Assembly: GCF_000377205.1 (NCBI RefSeq)
Contig: NZ_KB897907.1
Span: 62,001 to 126,000 of the forward strand
DNA from: Thioalkalivibrio sp. ALJ3
GTDB taxonomy: Bacteria; Pseudomonadota; Gammaproteobacteria; Ectothiorhodospirales; Ectothiorhodospiraceae
Direction of reading: 5' to 3'
DNA: 64,000 nucleotides
Below are positions 17,720 through 25,873 of the stretch, in pieces. The notes beneath the pieces are model-generated. The model did not search any database. It was not told where the DNA came from and saw nothing but the letters and a program-made list of their open reading frames with translations. Position numbers and translations under genes: made by a program. How positions within the stretch are numbered: the stretch's first letter is position 1; each line of letters begins with the position of its first letter.

Positions 17720-17746
17720 TGTACAGCATCTGTACGGATCATGTAC
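17720..17746 (-). promoter_or_regulatory. Three 11-bp-phased direct repeats (CarH/LitR-type operator)
   Basis: The pentamer TGTAC occurs at 17720, 17731 and 17742, exactly 11 bp apart, just upstream of the likely merR start. On the coding (minus) strand these are three GTACA direct repeats. Known CarH tetramers bind consecutive 11-bp repeats with TACA at their core. The location suggests autoregulation of the merR-phrB operon. Confidence 0.65.
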
Positions 17747-17984
17747 CTGGTGCCAGGGAAAAGCTTCGGTCGGGACGGCGGATGCCGTCAACCCCGACAC
17801 TGATTCGGTGGTGGGAGCGTCCTGGGTTCATACGCCAAGCGCAGCATAGCGGCGAGGGTCGCGCCTTGCAGGAAGGTTGCGCCCGGTTCGAGCCCGTACA
17901 TCCATAGGGGCGTTCCAGGTGGAATGAACCCCGGCAGGAATCAGTCCCCTAACAGCACAATGAAGAATTAAATGGAGGCGAGTC

Positions 17985-19892
17985 ATGTCGCAGGGCGGGA
18001 ACAACATGCGATATCCGTTCATTCGGAGCGGTTCCGTGCTGGCCACACTGTCGGCCCTGTGCCTGGCCGTAGCCGTACCGGTGCAGGCCAACCCCGAGAT
18101 GGCGGACAGCATTTCTCCGTATCTACGCCTGCATGTCGACGATCCGGTGAAGTGGCGCGCCTGGGATCCAGCCTTGCTGGACAAGGCGCGCGAGGAACAG
18201 CGCCCGCTGCTGATCTCCAGCGGGTACTACTCCTGCTACTACTGCCATGTCATGCAGGACGAGAGCTTCAAGGACGAAGGGATTGCCGAGCGTCTGAACG
18301 AGCATTTCATTCCGGTCAAGGTCGACCGCGAGGTGAATGGGGCGCTAGACACCTATCTGCTCGAGTTCCAGCGCGCGACGGCGGGTAGCGCGGGATGGCC
18401 GCTGAACGTCGTGGTGACCCCTGACGGTCATGCGCTTACCGGTGTGGTGTACGCCCCGCGTGACGATTTTGCGGAGTTTCTGGACGGCATCACCGAACGC
18501 CTGGAGGCGGATTACGATGCGTTGGTCGACCTTGCCCGCCGCGGCAGTGATGAGCTCTCCGAGCGACTGCGCAAGGGTGAAGAGCCCCTGTCCGACAGCC
18601 GGGCGGCGCGTCTGCCGCAGGTCCTGTGGACCGCCATGGAACGTGAAGCGGATGACCTCCAGGGTGGGTTTGGCAGCTCAACCAAGTTTCCGCATTCGCC
18701 CTGGTTGCGCGCATTGCTGGAGGCCGAATACATTGGCGAGGCGCCGGGCTGGGTCCCCGAGTTCCTCGATATCACGCTGGAAGAGATGGGTGGCTCGGGA
18801 CTGCGCGATGTGCTGGGCGGCGGCTTCTTTCGGTATTCCGATACGCCCGACTGGGGCGAGCCGCATTTCGAGGTCATGCTGGAGGATCAGGCACAGCTGG
18901 CCTGGGTATACCTGAAGGCGGGTGAGCGCTTCGACCGCCAGGACTGGATCGAACTGGGTCTGGAAAACCTGGACTTCGTCAAACGCGACATGGCGCTGCG
19001 TGAGGATGATCTTGGGGACCAGGCGGAGCCCGGTCCGGACGGCTTTCGTGGCTTTGCCGCGAGTCTCTCGGCAGTGGACGATCAAGGCCGCGAAGGCGGA
19101 GCCTATCTGTGGCCGGAAGAAGATCTGGAGTCCGCGTTGGCGGACCACGAGAATCCCGAACTAGTGCGTGCCTACTTCGGGATGGAAGGTGCCACGGTGT
19201 TCGATCTGGGCTACCTCCCGCGGAGCGGTGAAACGGTCGCGCAACTGGCCGAACGCTTCGAACTCGACGAGGAGGCGGTACAGGAGAAGGTCTACAGTGG
19301 CCGCGAAGCCCTGATCGTGGCCCGAGAAGAGCGCGGTCTGCCGCGCGACGAAAAGGTCCTGACCGGGGCCCATGGACTTCTGCTGTCCGCGCTGGCGCTG
19401 GCGGCTGACCACGACGAGCGCTTCGAGAAGGCCGGAGAGGCCGTGCGCTCGTGGTTGCTGGAGGTGGCCGGGTCACCCGATGAACTGCCGACCCTGATGG
19501 GCTTGCCGAGCGAAGACGCGGGCGAGGCAACGCTGAACGATTACGCCTATGTTGCCCAAGGGTTGCGTGACTGGGATTCCGCGCGCGACAGTGGTGATCG
19601 CGGTGCCGCAATTGCCCTGCTGGAGACGGCCTGGGAGCGCTTCCTTGACGACGACGGTTTTCGGTCCGAGCCGGAACCCCCGTTGCCGGGGATGATCTCG
19701 CAACGCTTCCATCCGGCGGTGCATCGGCCGTCACCCACCACGCTCATCCTGCGGATGACCGAAGAGTGGCTGGAGGAGAGCGAGACGCTCAAGACTGCCT
19801 TCGAGGAGTATGACCTGCGCCCGGGGCGCGGAGTCGAGGGACAGCCGAAGCATCACGCGCGGCTCATCCTCTGGTTCCAGGAACGCGACTGA
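17985..19892 (+). CDS. Exported thioredoxin-fold/DUF255 (YyaL-like) protein
   Basis: This 635-residue protein has an N-terminal signal peptide (after MSQGGNN, MRYPFIRSGSVLATLS through PVQA-N near residue 36). A thioredoxin-like DUF255 domain shows SGYYSCYYCHVMQDESF at about residue 80. The rest is a six-hairpin glycosidase-like helical domain. Most family members read CHWCHVM; here the pair is CYYC. GGAGGCG lies 5-6 nt before ATG 17985, although ATG 18006 also gives a good signal peptide. The role of the family is uncertain. Export suggests a periplasmic redox or cell-envelope function rather than the cytosolic one of YyaL. Confidence 0.78.
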   Translation: MSQGGNNMRYPFIRSGSVLATLSALCLAVAVPVQANPEMADSISPYLRLHVDDPVKWRAWDPALLDKAREEQRPLLISSGYYSCYYCHVMQDESFKDEGIAERLNEHFIPVKVDREVNGALDTYLLEFQRATAGSAGWPLNVVVTPDGHALTGVVYAPRDDFAEFLDGITERLEADYDALVDLARRGSDELSERLRKGEEPLSDSRAARLPQVLWTAMEREADDLQGGFGSSTKFPHSPWLRALLEAEYIGEAPGWVPEFLDITLEEMGGSGLRDVLGGGFFRYSDTPDWGEPHFEVMLEDQAQLAWVYLKAGERFDRQDWIELGLENLDFVKRDMALREDDLGDQAEPGPDGFRGFAASLSAVDDQGREGGAYLWPEEDLESALADHENPELVRAYFGMEGATVFDLGYLPRSGETVAQLAERFELDEEAVQEKVYSGREALIVAREERGLPRDEKVLTGAHGLLLSALALAADHDERFEKAGEAVRSWLLEVAGSPDELPTLMGLPSEDAGEATLNDYAYVAQGLRDWDSARDSGDRGAAIALLETAWERFLDDDGFRSEPEPPLPGMISQRFHPAVHRPSPTTLILRMTEEWLEESETLKTAFEEYDLRPGRGVEGQPKHHARLILWFQERD

Positions 19893-20020
19893 TCGCCAGC
19901 GGCGGATCGACGGCACGTAAACACCGGATTCCGAACTAGGCCCAGCCTCAACGGCGCGGAAGGTGGCCGGGTGCGCGCCTACCGGGGCGTTAGCCCGGCA
20001 GGGCGATCGAAGGGAGGGGT

Positions 20021-20833
20021 TTAATCGCTCGCTTGGGCGCTGCGTTCTTTTTCGGCCTGGTGCAGGCGCTGCAGCATGGCCTTGAGCACCTTCGGGTTGG
20101 CGGCGACGACATCGCCGCGGCGCAGCACGTCCGGGTTACCGGCCCAGTCGCTGACCACGCCACCCGCCTCCTGCACCAGCAGCAGGCCTGCCGCGATGTC
20201 CCACGCCTGCAGGCCCATCTCCCAGAAACCATCGAAGCGCCCGCAGGCAACCCAGGCCAAATCCAGCGCGGCGGAGCCAGGACGGCGCACACCGGCGGTA
20301 CCCGGCACCAGGTGACGCAGGCTGCTCAGGTAGCGCTCCAGATCCTGGCCTTCGCGGAAGGGGATGCCCGTGCCCAGCAGGGCGCCGTTGAGGTCCTTGC
20401 GGTCGGAGACGCGGATCCGGCGGCTGTTGAGAAACGCCCCGGCGCCCCGTGTCGCAGTGAACAGCTCTTCTTTCAGCGGGTCGTAGACCACCGCCTGTTC
20501 CAGCCGCCCCTTGTGCTTGAGTGCGATGGAGATGCCGTACTGCGGGATCTCGCGCAGGTAGTTGGTGGTGCCGTCCAGCGGGTCGATGATCCAGACGTAT
20601 TCGGCGTCGGCCCCGTCTTGCTGGCCGCTTTCTTCCGCCATGATGGTGTGGTCGGGGTAGGCGCGGCGCAGGGTCTGCACAATGGCCTGCTCGGCGGAGA
20701 GGTCGACATCCGACACCCAGTCGTTGCGGGCCTTCTCGCGTGTGTTCATGCGATCCGGCCGTCCCCAGGCGCGGGTGGTGATGCGTCCGGCCTCGCGGGC
20801 CGCCGATACCGCCGTGTTCAGCATGGGGTGCAT
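20021..20833 (-). CDS. suhB: Inositol-1-monophosphatase / Nus factor SuhB
   Basis: This 270-residue Mg-dependent phosphatase has the family motifs AEESG, WIIDPLDGTTNY and AWDIAAGLLLVQEAGG, which supply the metal and phosphate ligands. In gammaproteobacteria SuhB also joins the rRNA antitermination complex. The start is ATG 20833, with AGGAG 8 nt upstream, although the frame stays open much further. It is divergent from trmJ, reproducing the suhB-trmJ-isc neighbourhood known from enterobacteria except that here suhB is inverted relative to the isc genes. Confidence 0.93.
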   Translation of the reverse strand: MHPMLNTAVSAAREAGRITTRAWGRPDRMNTREKARNDWVSDVDLSAEQAIVQTLRRAYPDHTIMAEESGQQDGADAEYVWIIDPLDGTTNYLREIPQYGISIALKHKGRLEQAVVYDPLKEELFTATRGAGAFLNSRRIRVSDRKDLNGALLGTGIPFREGQDLERYLSSLRHLVPGTAGVRRPGSAALDLAWVACGRFDGFWEMGLQAWDIAAGLLLVQEAGGVVSDWAGNPDVLRRGDVVAANPKVLKAMLQRLHQAEKERSAQASD

Positions 20834-20982
20834 GGGGTGTCTCCTGGTGTTCTGCGGGGTGTCCCGCAGGCGCGTGGACGCGCCGCGGAAAGGCCGCGAA
20901 CAATACACAAGCGGCTCTTTTTTGGGAAGTCGCGGGCACCGGTGTGTACAATCCGACGCCTTGAATGAAGGGGGTCCCGCAA

Positions 20983-21720
20983 ATGGAGGAATGCCTTGGG
21001 CGGGTGCGGGTCGTGCTGGTCGGTACGACGCATCCGGGCAACATCGGCTCCGCCGCTCGCGCAATGAAGGCCATGGGGATTGCCGATCTGGTCCTGGTCG
21101 CGCCGGAGCGGTTTCCGCATGCCGACGCCACGGCGCTGGCTTCCGGGGCCGATGACCTGCTGGTGCGGGCACGGGTGGTGGACGACCTGGCGGCTGCGGT
21201 CTCGGACTGTGTGTGGGTCATCGGCACCAGCGCTCGGCTGCGCACCCACTCCGTACCCGTGCTGGGTCCGGATGTCGCGGCCGAACAGGTGCTGACGCAT
21301 GCGTCCGAGCGGCCGGTGGCGCTGGTGTTCGGGCGCGAGCACAGCGGGCTGACCAATACCGAGCTGGATCACTGCAATGCCTTTGTCCAGATCCCGACCG
21401 TAGCGGATTTCAGCTCCCTGAATCTTGCTGGCAGCGTGCAGGTGATGACCTATGCGCTGCGCATGGCGGCCCTGGCCGGGGCGTCGGCTCCGGTGGCAGT
21501 TGAGCCCAGCGATGCGCGCGACCCGCTGGCAACTCAGGCGGATATGGAAGGCCTGTTCAGCCATTTCGAACAGGCGCTGACGACCATCGATGTGCTCGAT
21601 CCCGAGAATCCACGTCATTTGATGAGGCGGTTGCGCCACCTCTATATGCGTGCGGGGTTGAGTGCCAGCGAGGTGCGCATGTTGCGCGGAATATTGACGC
21701 ACACTGAGCGTGGCCGCTGA
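20983..21720 (+). CDS. trmJ: tRNA (cytidine/uridine-32-2'-O)-methyltransferase TrmJ
   Basis: This 245-residue SPOUT methyltransferase 2'-O-methylates position 32 of several tRNAs. Signatures are VGTTHPGNIGSAARAMKAMG, FGREHSGLTNTEL and the knot segment IPTVADFSSLNLAGSVQV. ATG 20983 has AAGGGGG about 8 nt upstream and gives a protein that starts like known TrmJ; ATG 20965 would add six residues. It precedes cysE and iscR in the same direction, the typical position beside the isc genes. Confidence 0.92.
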   Translation: MEECLGRVRVVLVGTTHPGNIGSAARAMKAMGIADLVLVAPERFPHADATALASGADDLLVRARVVDDLAAAVSDCVWVIGTSARLRTHSVPVLGPDVAAEQVLTHASERPVALVFGREHSGLTNTELDHCNAFVQIPTVADFSSLNLAGSVQVMTYALRMAALAGASAPVAVEPSDARDPLATQADMEGLFSHFEQALTTIDVLDPENPRHLMRRLRHLYMRAGLSASEVRMLRGILTHTERGR

Positions 21721-21777
21721 AGCGGGACGCGGACGTAAGTGATACCTTAGTAAATGACTCAGGAATGAGGCCGGACC

Positions 21778-22605
21778 ATGTTTGACAGGATGCGCGAGGA
21801 CATTCGCTGCGTGTTCGCACGCGACCCCGCCGCCCGCAACGCCTTCGAGGTGTTGACGGCGTATCCCGGTCTGCATGCGCTCTGGTATCACCGGCTGGCG
21901 CACTGGCTGTGGAATCATCGTATGCGCTGGCTGGGGCGGGTGATCGCCAACTTCAGCCGATGGGTGACCGGAATCGAGATCCACCCGGGCGCAAAGATCG
22001 GTCGGCGCTTCTTTATCGACCACGGCATGGGCGTGGTGATCGGTGAAACCGCCGAGGTCGGCGACGATTGCACGATCTACCACCAGGTGACCCTGGGCGG
22101 TACCAGCTGGGAGGGCGGCAAGCGCCACCCGACGCTGGGCAACGAGGTGGTGATCGGTGCGGGGGCCAAGCTGCTCGGTCCGATCCACGTTGGTGAGCGC
22201 GCGCGCGTCGGGTCGAATGCCGTGGTGCTGAAGGATGTCCCGGCGGATGCGACCGCGGTGGGAATCCCGGCGCGGGTCATCGGTCCGCGACCGGAGCCGG
22301 ATCCGCGTTTTCAGCAGATGGCCGACCGCATGGGTTTCGATGCCTATGGTGTGGCCCGCGACATGCCCGACCCGGTGGCCAATGCGATTCACCGGATCGT
22401 GCATCGCGTGCACGAGCTGGACGAGCGCATGGACAAGGCCTGCCAGGCCCTGAAACGCGCGGGGATCGATCCCGGCGAGGTGGTGGGCGATGCGGACTCG
22501 AGGCCGATCGAGCCCTGCGATCTGGAGGGACTGGAGCCGGACGAATGCGAGGTTCCTGCGCGGCCGGAAAACCAACAAGAACGTAAACAGCAGGGGAATA
22601 CTTGA
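21778..22605 (+). CDS. cysE: Serine O-acetyltransferase
   Basis: This 275-residue enzyme acetylates serine to O-acetylserine, the carbon acceptor for sulfide in cysteine synthesis. After a helical N-terminal part it has the left-handed beta-helix of hexapeptide repeats, with [17 protein letters not shown] and [10 protein letters not shown], ending in the ARVIGP closing segment. The last 80 or so residues form a charged tail beyond the catalytic core. It lies between trmJ and iscR; its end is only 57 bp before iscR, and its last codons overlap the IscR site. Coupling cysteine supply to Fe-S assembly is a sensible reading. Confidence 0.93.
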   Translation: MFDRMREDIRCVFARDPAARNAFEVLTAYPGLHALWYHRLAHWLWNHRMRWLGRVIANFSRWVTGIEIHPGAKIGRRFFIDHGMGVVIGETAEVGDDCTIYHQVTLGGTSWEGGKRHPTLGNEVVIGAGAKLLGPIHVGERARVGSNAVVLKDVPADATAVGIPARVIGPRPEPDPRFQQMADRMGFDAYGVARDMPDPVANAIHRIVHRVHELDERMDKACQALKRAGIDPGEVVGDADSRPIEPCDLEGLEPDECEVPARPENQQERKQQGNT

Positions 22606-22622
22606 TCGTTTTGGTCGGGTAT
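22598..22622 (+). promoter_or_regulatory. IscR type 1 binding site / iscR promoter
   Basis: The 25-bp stretch agrees with the type 1 IscR consensus (as I recall it, ATASYYGACTRNWWYAGTCRGSTAT) at about 22 positions. It begins ATACTTGATC and ends GGTCGGGTAT. A -35-like TTGATC lies inside it, so IscR binding should repress the isc operon when clusters are plentiful. Its left end overlaps the last bases of cysE. Confidence 0.75.
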
Positions 22623-22662
22623 TTTAAGCTGCGCGGCAAATGAGCGAGAAGCACACACAGCC

Positions 22663-23157
22663 ATGAAACTGACGACCAAAGGACGCTACGCCGTCACCGC
22701 CATGCTGGACGTGGCGATGCACACCGAGAACGGCCCGGTATCGCTGGCCGAGGTGGCACGGCGCCAGAAACTGTCGTTGTCCTATCTGGAGCAGCTTTTT
22801 TCCAGGCTGCGCCGGCAGGGGCTGGTGAACAGCAGTCGTGGCCCGGGCGGCGGTTATGCGCTGAGCCGGGAGCCCGAAGGCATCACGGTGGCGGATATCG
22901 TCGTCGCGGTGGACGAGCCGGTGGACGTAACGCGCTGTGGTGGCAAGGCCAACTGCAATTCGGAGTCGCGCTGTCTGACACACGACCTGTGGACGGATCT
23001 GAGCCAGCAGGTCTATGACTTTCTCAGCAACCGGACGCTGGCCGACGTGCTGGAGCGGCACCGAGCGCAAATGGCGCAGGACGGCGTGCAAGAAGTCGTC
23101 ATGCATGGCGACGCCCTCAAGGGCGGTGCGACGAAACCGAGCAATGCAACCGCCTAG
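22663..23157 (+). CDS. iscR: Fe-S cluster assembly regulator IscR
   Basis: This 164-residue Rrf2-family regulator senses the cell's Fe-S status by binding a [2Fe-2S] cluster. The winged helix begins [20 protein letters not shown], and the recognition region includes [14 protein letters not shown]. The cluster ligands are present as C-x5-C-x5-C with the histidine three residues after the third cysteine (CGGKANC, then CLTH). A type 1 IscR site lies 41 bp upstream, implying feedback repression. It heads the isc operon. Confidence 0.96.
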   Translation: MKLTTKGRYAVTAMLDVAMHTENGPVSLAEVARRQKLSLSYLEQLFSRLRRQGLVNSSRGPGGGYALSREPEGITVADIVVAVDEPVDVTRCGGKANCNSESRCLTHDLWTDLSQQVYDFLSNRTLADVLERHRAQMAQDGVQEVVMHGDALKGGATKPSNATA

Positions 23158-23183
23158 GCGGCTGCGAAAGGAGTGAACGAGTA

Positions 23184-24407
23184 ATGAGTGACCTGAAACT
23201 GCCCATCTATCTGGACTACTCCGCGACCACGCCGGTCGACGAGCGTGTGGCCGAGAAGATGACGGGCTGCCTGACCAAGGACGGCCTGTTCGGCAACCCG
23301 GCTTCGCGCAGCCACAGCTTTGGCTGGAATGCGGAAAAGGCCGTGGAAACTGCCCGCGAGCAGGTTGCAGCGCTGGTTGGCGCTGACCCGAAGGAGATCA
23401 TCTGGACCTCCGGTGCCACCGAGTCCGACAACCTGGCGATCAAGGGTGCCGCGCACTTCTACCAGCGCAAGGGCAAGCACATCATCACGGTCAAGACCGA
23501 GCACAAGGCCGTGCTGGATACCGCGCGCCAGCTGGAGCGCGAGGGCTTCGAGGTCACCTATCTGGGCGTGAAGGACAACGGCCTGGTGGACCTGCAGGAG
23601 CTCAAGGACGCGATCCGTGACGACACGATCGTCGTCTCCGTGATGCATGTGAACAACGAGATCGGCGTGATCCAGGACATCGAGGCGATCGGCAACTTGT
23701 GCCGCGAGCATGGGATCGTGTTCCACGTGGACGCGGCCCAGTCCGCCGGCAAGGTCGCGATTGACCTGTCCAAACTCCCGGTCGACCTGATGAGCTTCTC
23801 CGGGCACAAGGTCTACGGGCCGAAGGGCATCGGTGCGCTGTACGTGCGCCGCAAGCCGCGGGTGCGCATCGAGGCGCAGTTGCACGGCGGTGGCCATGAG
23901 CGCGGCATGCGCTCCGGCACGCTGGCGACCCACCAGATCGTCGGCATGGGCGAGGCCTTCCGCGTCGCCGGCGATGAGATGGGCGCCGAACTTGAGCGCA
24001 TCCGCATGCTGCGCGACCGCCTGTGGGCGGGCCTCGACGGCATGGAAGAGGTCTACCTGAACGGCGATGCCGAGCACCGGGTCGCGCACAATCTGAATGT
24101 CTCTTTCAACTTCGTCGAGGGCGAGAGCCTGATCATGGCGCTGCGCGACATCGCCGTGTCCTCCGGCTCGGCCTGTACCTCGGCGAGCCTGGAGCCGTCC
24201 TACGTGCTGCGCGCACTGGGCCGCGACGACGAGCTGGCACACAGCTCGATCCGCTTCTCTATCGGTCGCTACACGACGGTGGAGGAGGTCGACCATACGG
24301 TCGAGATCGTGCGCGCCGCAGTCGCCAAGCTGCGCGAGCTCTCCCCGCTGTGGGAGATGTACCAGGATGGCATCGATCTGAGCACCGTCGAGTGGGCGGC
24401 CCACTAG
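23184..24407 (+). CDS. iscS: Cysteine desulfurase IscS
   Basis: This 407-residue PLP enzyme takes sulfur from cysteine and passes it to IscU and other acceptors. The PLP lysine is in [12 protein letters not shown] and the catalytic cysteine loop reads [17 protein letters not shown]. Start and length match the IscS family. The gene is 26 bp after iscR with an AAAGGAG ribosome site. It supplies sulfur for the whole operon and probably for tRNA thiolation. Confidence 0.97.
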   Translation: MSDLKLPIYLDYSATTPVDERVAEKMTGCLTKDGLFGNPASRSHSFGWNAEKAVETAREQVAALVGADPKEIIWTSGATESDNLAIKGAAHFYQRKGKHIITVKTEHKAVLDTARQLEREGFEVTYLGVKDNGLVDLQELKDAIRDDTIVVSVMHVNNEIGVIQDIEAIGNLCREHGIVFHVDAAQSAGKVAIDLSKLPVDLMSFSGHKVYGPKGIGALYVRRKPRVRIEAQLHGGGHERGMRSGTLATHQIVGMGEAFRVAGDEMGAELERIRMLRDRLWAGLDGMEEVYLNGDAEHRVAHNLNVSFNFVEGESLIMALRDIAVSSGSACTSASLEPSYVLRALGRDDELAHSSIRFSIGRYTTVEEVDHTVEIVRAAVAKLRELSPLWEMYQDGIDLSTVEWAAH

Positions 24408-24461
24408 GCCACCGACTCGGCACCACGAACGCAACGCGTAACACGCAACAGGAGAACGGTC

Positions 24462-24872
24462 ATGGCTTACAGTGACAAGGTTCTGGACCACTACGAAAAT
24501 CCGCGCAACGTCGGCAGTTTCGACAAGAACGACGACACGGTCGGCACCGGTATGGTCGGTGCCCCGGCCTGTGGCGACGTAATGAAGCTGCAGATCAAGG
24601 TCAACGACAACGGCGTGATCGAAGACGCCAAGTTCAAGACCTACGGCTGTGGCTCGGCCATCGCCTCCAGCTCGCTGCTCACCGAGTGGGTGCGTGGCAA
24701 GACCCTGGAAGAGGCGAGCCAGATCAAGAACACCCAGATCGCCGAAGAGCTGGCCCTGCCGCCGGTTAAGATCCACTGCTCCGTGCTGGCCGAGGACGCC
24801 ATCAAGGCGGCCATCTCCAACTATCAGGAGCGGCACGATCAGGGCGAGCAGGCCGAGCAGAAGACCGCCTGA
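24462..24872 (+). CDS. iscU: Fe-S cluster scaffold IscU
   Basis: This 136-residue scaffold is where [2Fe-2S] clusters are built. The three cluster cysteines are at 37 (GAPACGD), 63 (YGCGSA) and 106 (HCSVLAED), and the HscA recognition motif LPPVK is at 99-103. It ends in a short acidic and glutamine-rich tail. It follows iscS in the isc operon and precedes iscA by 7 bp. Confidence 0.97.
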   Translation: MAYSDKVLDHYENPRNVGSFDKNDDTVGTGMVGAPACGDVMKLQIKVNDNGVIEDAKFKTYGCGSAIASSSLLTEWVRGKTLEEASQIKNTQIAEELALPPVKIHCSVLAEDAIKAAISNYQERHDQGEQAEQKTA

Positions 24873-24879
24873 GGTGCCT

Positions 24880-25203
24880 ATGGCGATTACACTCACCGAA
24901 CCGGCGGCCGAGCGCATCCAGAGCTTTCTTGCCCAGCGTGGCAAGGGCGTAGGCGTGCGCCTCGGGGTCAGGACGACCGGCTGCTCGGGCATGGCCTACG
25001 TAGTGGAGTTTGCCGACGATGTCGAAGACACCGACACGGTGTTCGAGGATCGTGGCGTGAAGCTCGTGGTCAACCCGAAATCGCTGGTCTATCTGGACGG
25101 CACCGAGCTGGACTTTGGCAAGGAAGGCCTGAACGAGGGTTTCAGGTTCAACAACCCGAACGAGAAGGCCCGGTGCGGCTGCGGTGAAAGCTTCAGCATC
25201 TGA
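24880..25203 (+). CDS. iscA: Iron-sulfur carrier protein IscA
   Basis: This 107-residue A-type carrier transfers clusters or iron to target proteins. The three conserved cysteines are present in TTGCSGMAY and in the C-terminal CGCGESF. The ATG at 24880 was chosen because the upstream open frame overlaps iscU and has no homology. A strong hairpin follows before hscB. Confidence 0.95.
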   Translation: MAITLTEPAAERIQSFLAQRGKGVGVRLGVRTTGCSGMAYVVEFADDVEDTDTVFEDRGVKLVVNPKSLVYLDGTELDFGKEGLNEGFRFNNPNEKARCGCGESFSI

Positions 25204-25218
25204 CTGATGCACGCATCC

Positions 25219-25265
25219 GGGGTGGTGCATGGTGGTTGCCTGGCAACCACTGTCCCACCCCGTTT
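25219..25265 (+). terminator. Long hairpin between iscA and hscB
   Basis: A nested inverted repeat has an inner perfect arm GTGGTTGCC/GGCAACCAC and an outer GGGGTGG/CCACCCC, followed by GTTTTG. The T-run is short, so it looks like a partial terminator or mRNA-processing structure that could lower expression of the chaperone half of the operon relative to iscSUA. Confidence 0.5.
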
Positions 25266-25318
25266 TGCGTTGGGTGTCCGCGCCTGAAGCCAGTTCGTTG
25301 CGAGGACAACAGGACGTC

Positions 25319-25843
25319 ATGACCGACCCCTTCGAGCAGTTCGACTTGCCGGTCGCCTTCGAGATCGACCGCCAGCAGCTGGCCGAGCGCTTCAAGCGCC
25401 TGCAGGCCGAGTTGCACCCCGACCGCTTCGTCCTCCAGGGCGACCAGGCGCGGCGCATGGCCGCGGCCATGGCGGCCGATGTCAACGAGGCCTACGCGAT
25501 CCTCGACGATGACTACCGTCGTGCGGTGGCGTTATTGGAACGCGCTGGTATCAAGTTCGATGCCGAACGCGATACCAGCCAGAACATCGAGTTCATCGAG
25601 GCCCAGATCGAGTGGCGTGAACGGCTGGAAGAGGCCGAAGCCGCCGGCGACCGCGAGGAACTGGACGCGGTGGGGATGGAGCTCGAGAAGGCCCGCGACG
25701 AAGCGCGTTCGAAGGTCGCCGAGGCCCTGGCCGATCCGGCATCGCCTGGGGCACAGGCCAAGGACCGCGTGTTCGAGCTGCGCTTTTTCGATCGCCTGCT
25801 GGCCGAGCTGAAACGAACCCGACAGAACCTGGCGCGCGGCTGA
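25319..25843 (+). CDS. hscB: Fe-S co-chaperone HscB
   Basis: This 174-residue J-domain protein delivers IscU to HscA and stimulates its ATPase. The J domain carries HPD at residues 33-35, and the C-terminal helical bundle is the IscU-binding part. The start ATG 25319 follows AGGACGTC. It is the first gene after the iscA-hscB hairpin and is followed by hscA. Confidence 0.94.
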   Translation: MTDPFEQFDLPVAFEIDRQQLAERFKRLQAELHPDRFVLQGDQARRMAAAMAADVNEAYAILDDDYRRAVALLERAGIKFDAERDTSQNIEFIEAQIEWRERLEEAEAAGDREELDAVGMELEKARDEARSKVAEALADPASPGAQAKDRVFELRFFDRLLAELKRTRQNLARG

Positions 25844-25873
25844 GCCGCCGCCGTGTGAAGGAGCCGAATTTCG

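Noticed and set aside
19893-20020. Intergenic stretch considered for a small RNA
   Set aside because: It has only short weak stems and no promoter or terminator pattern that I can support.
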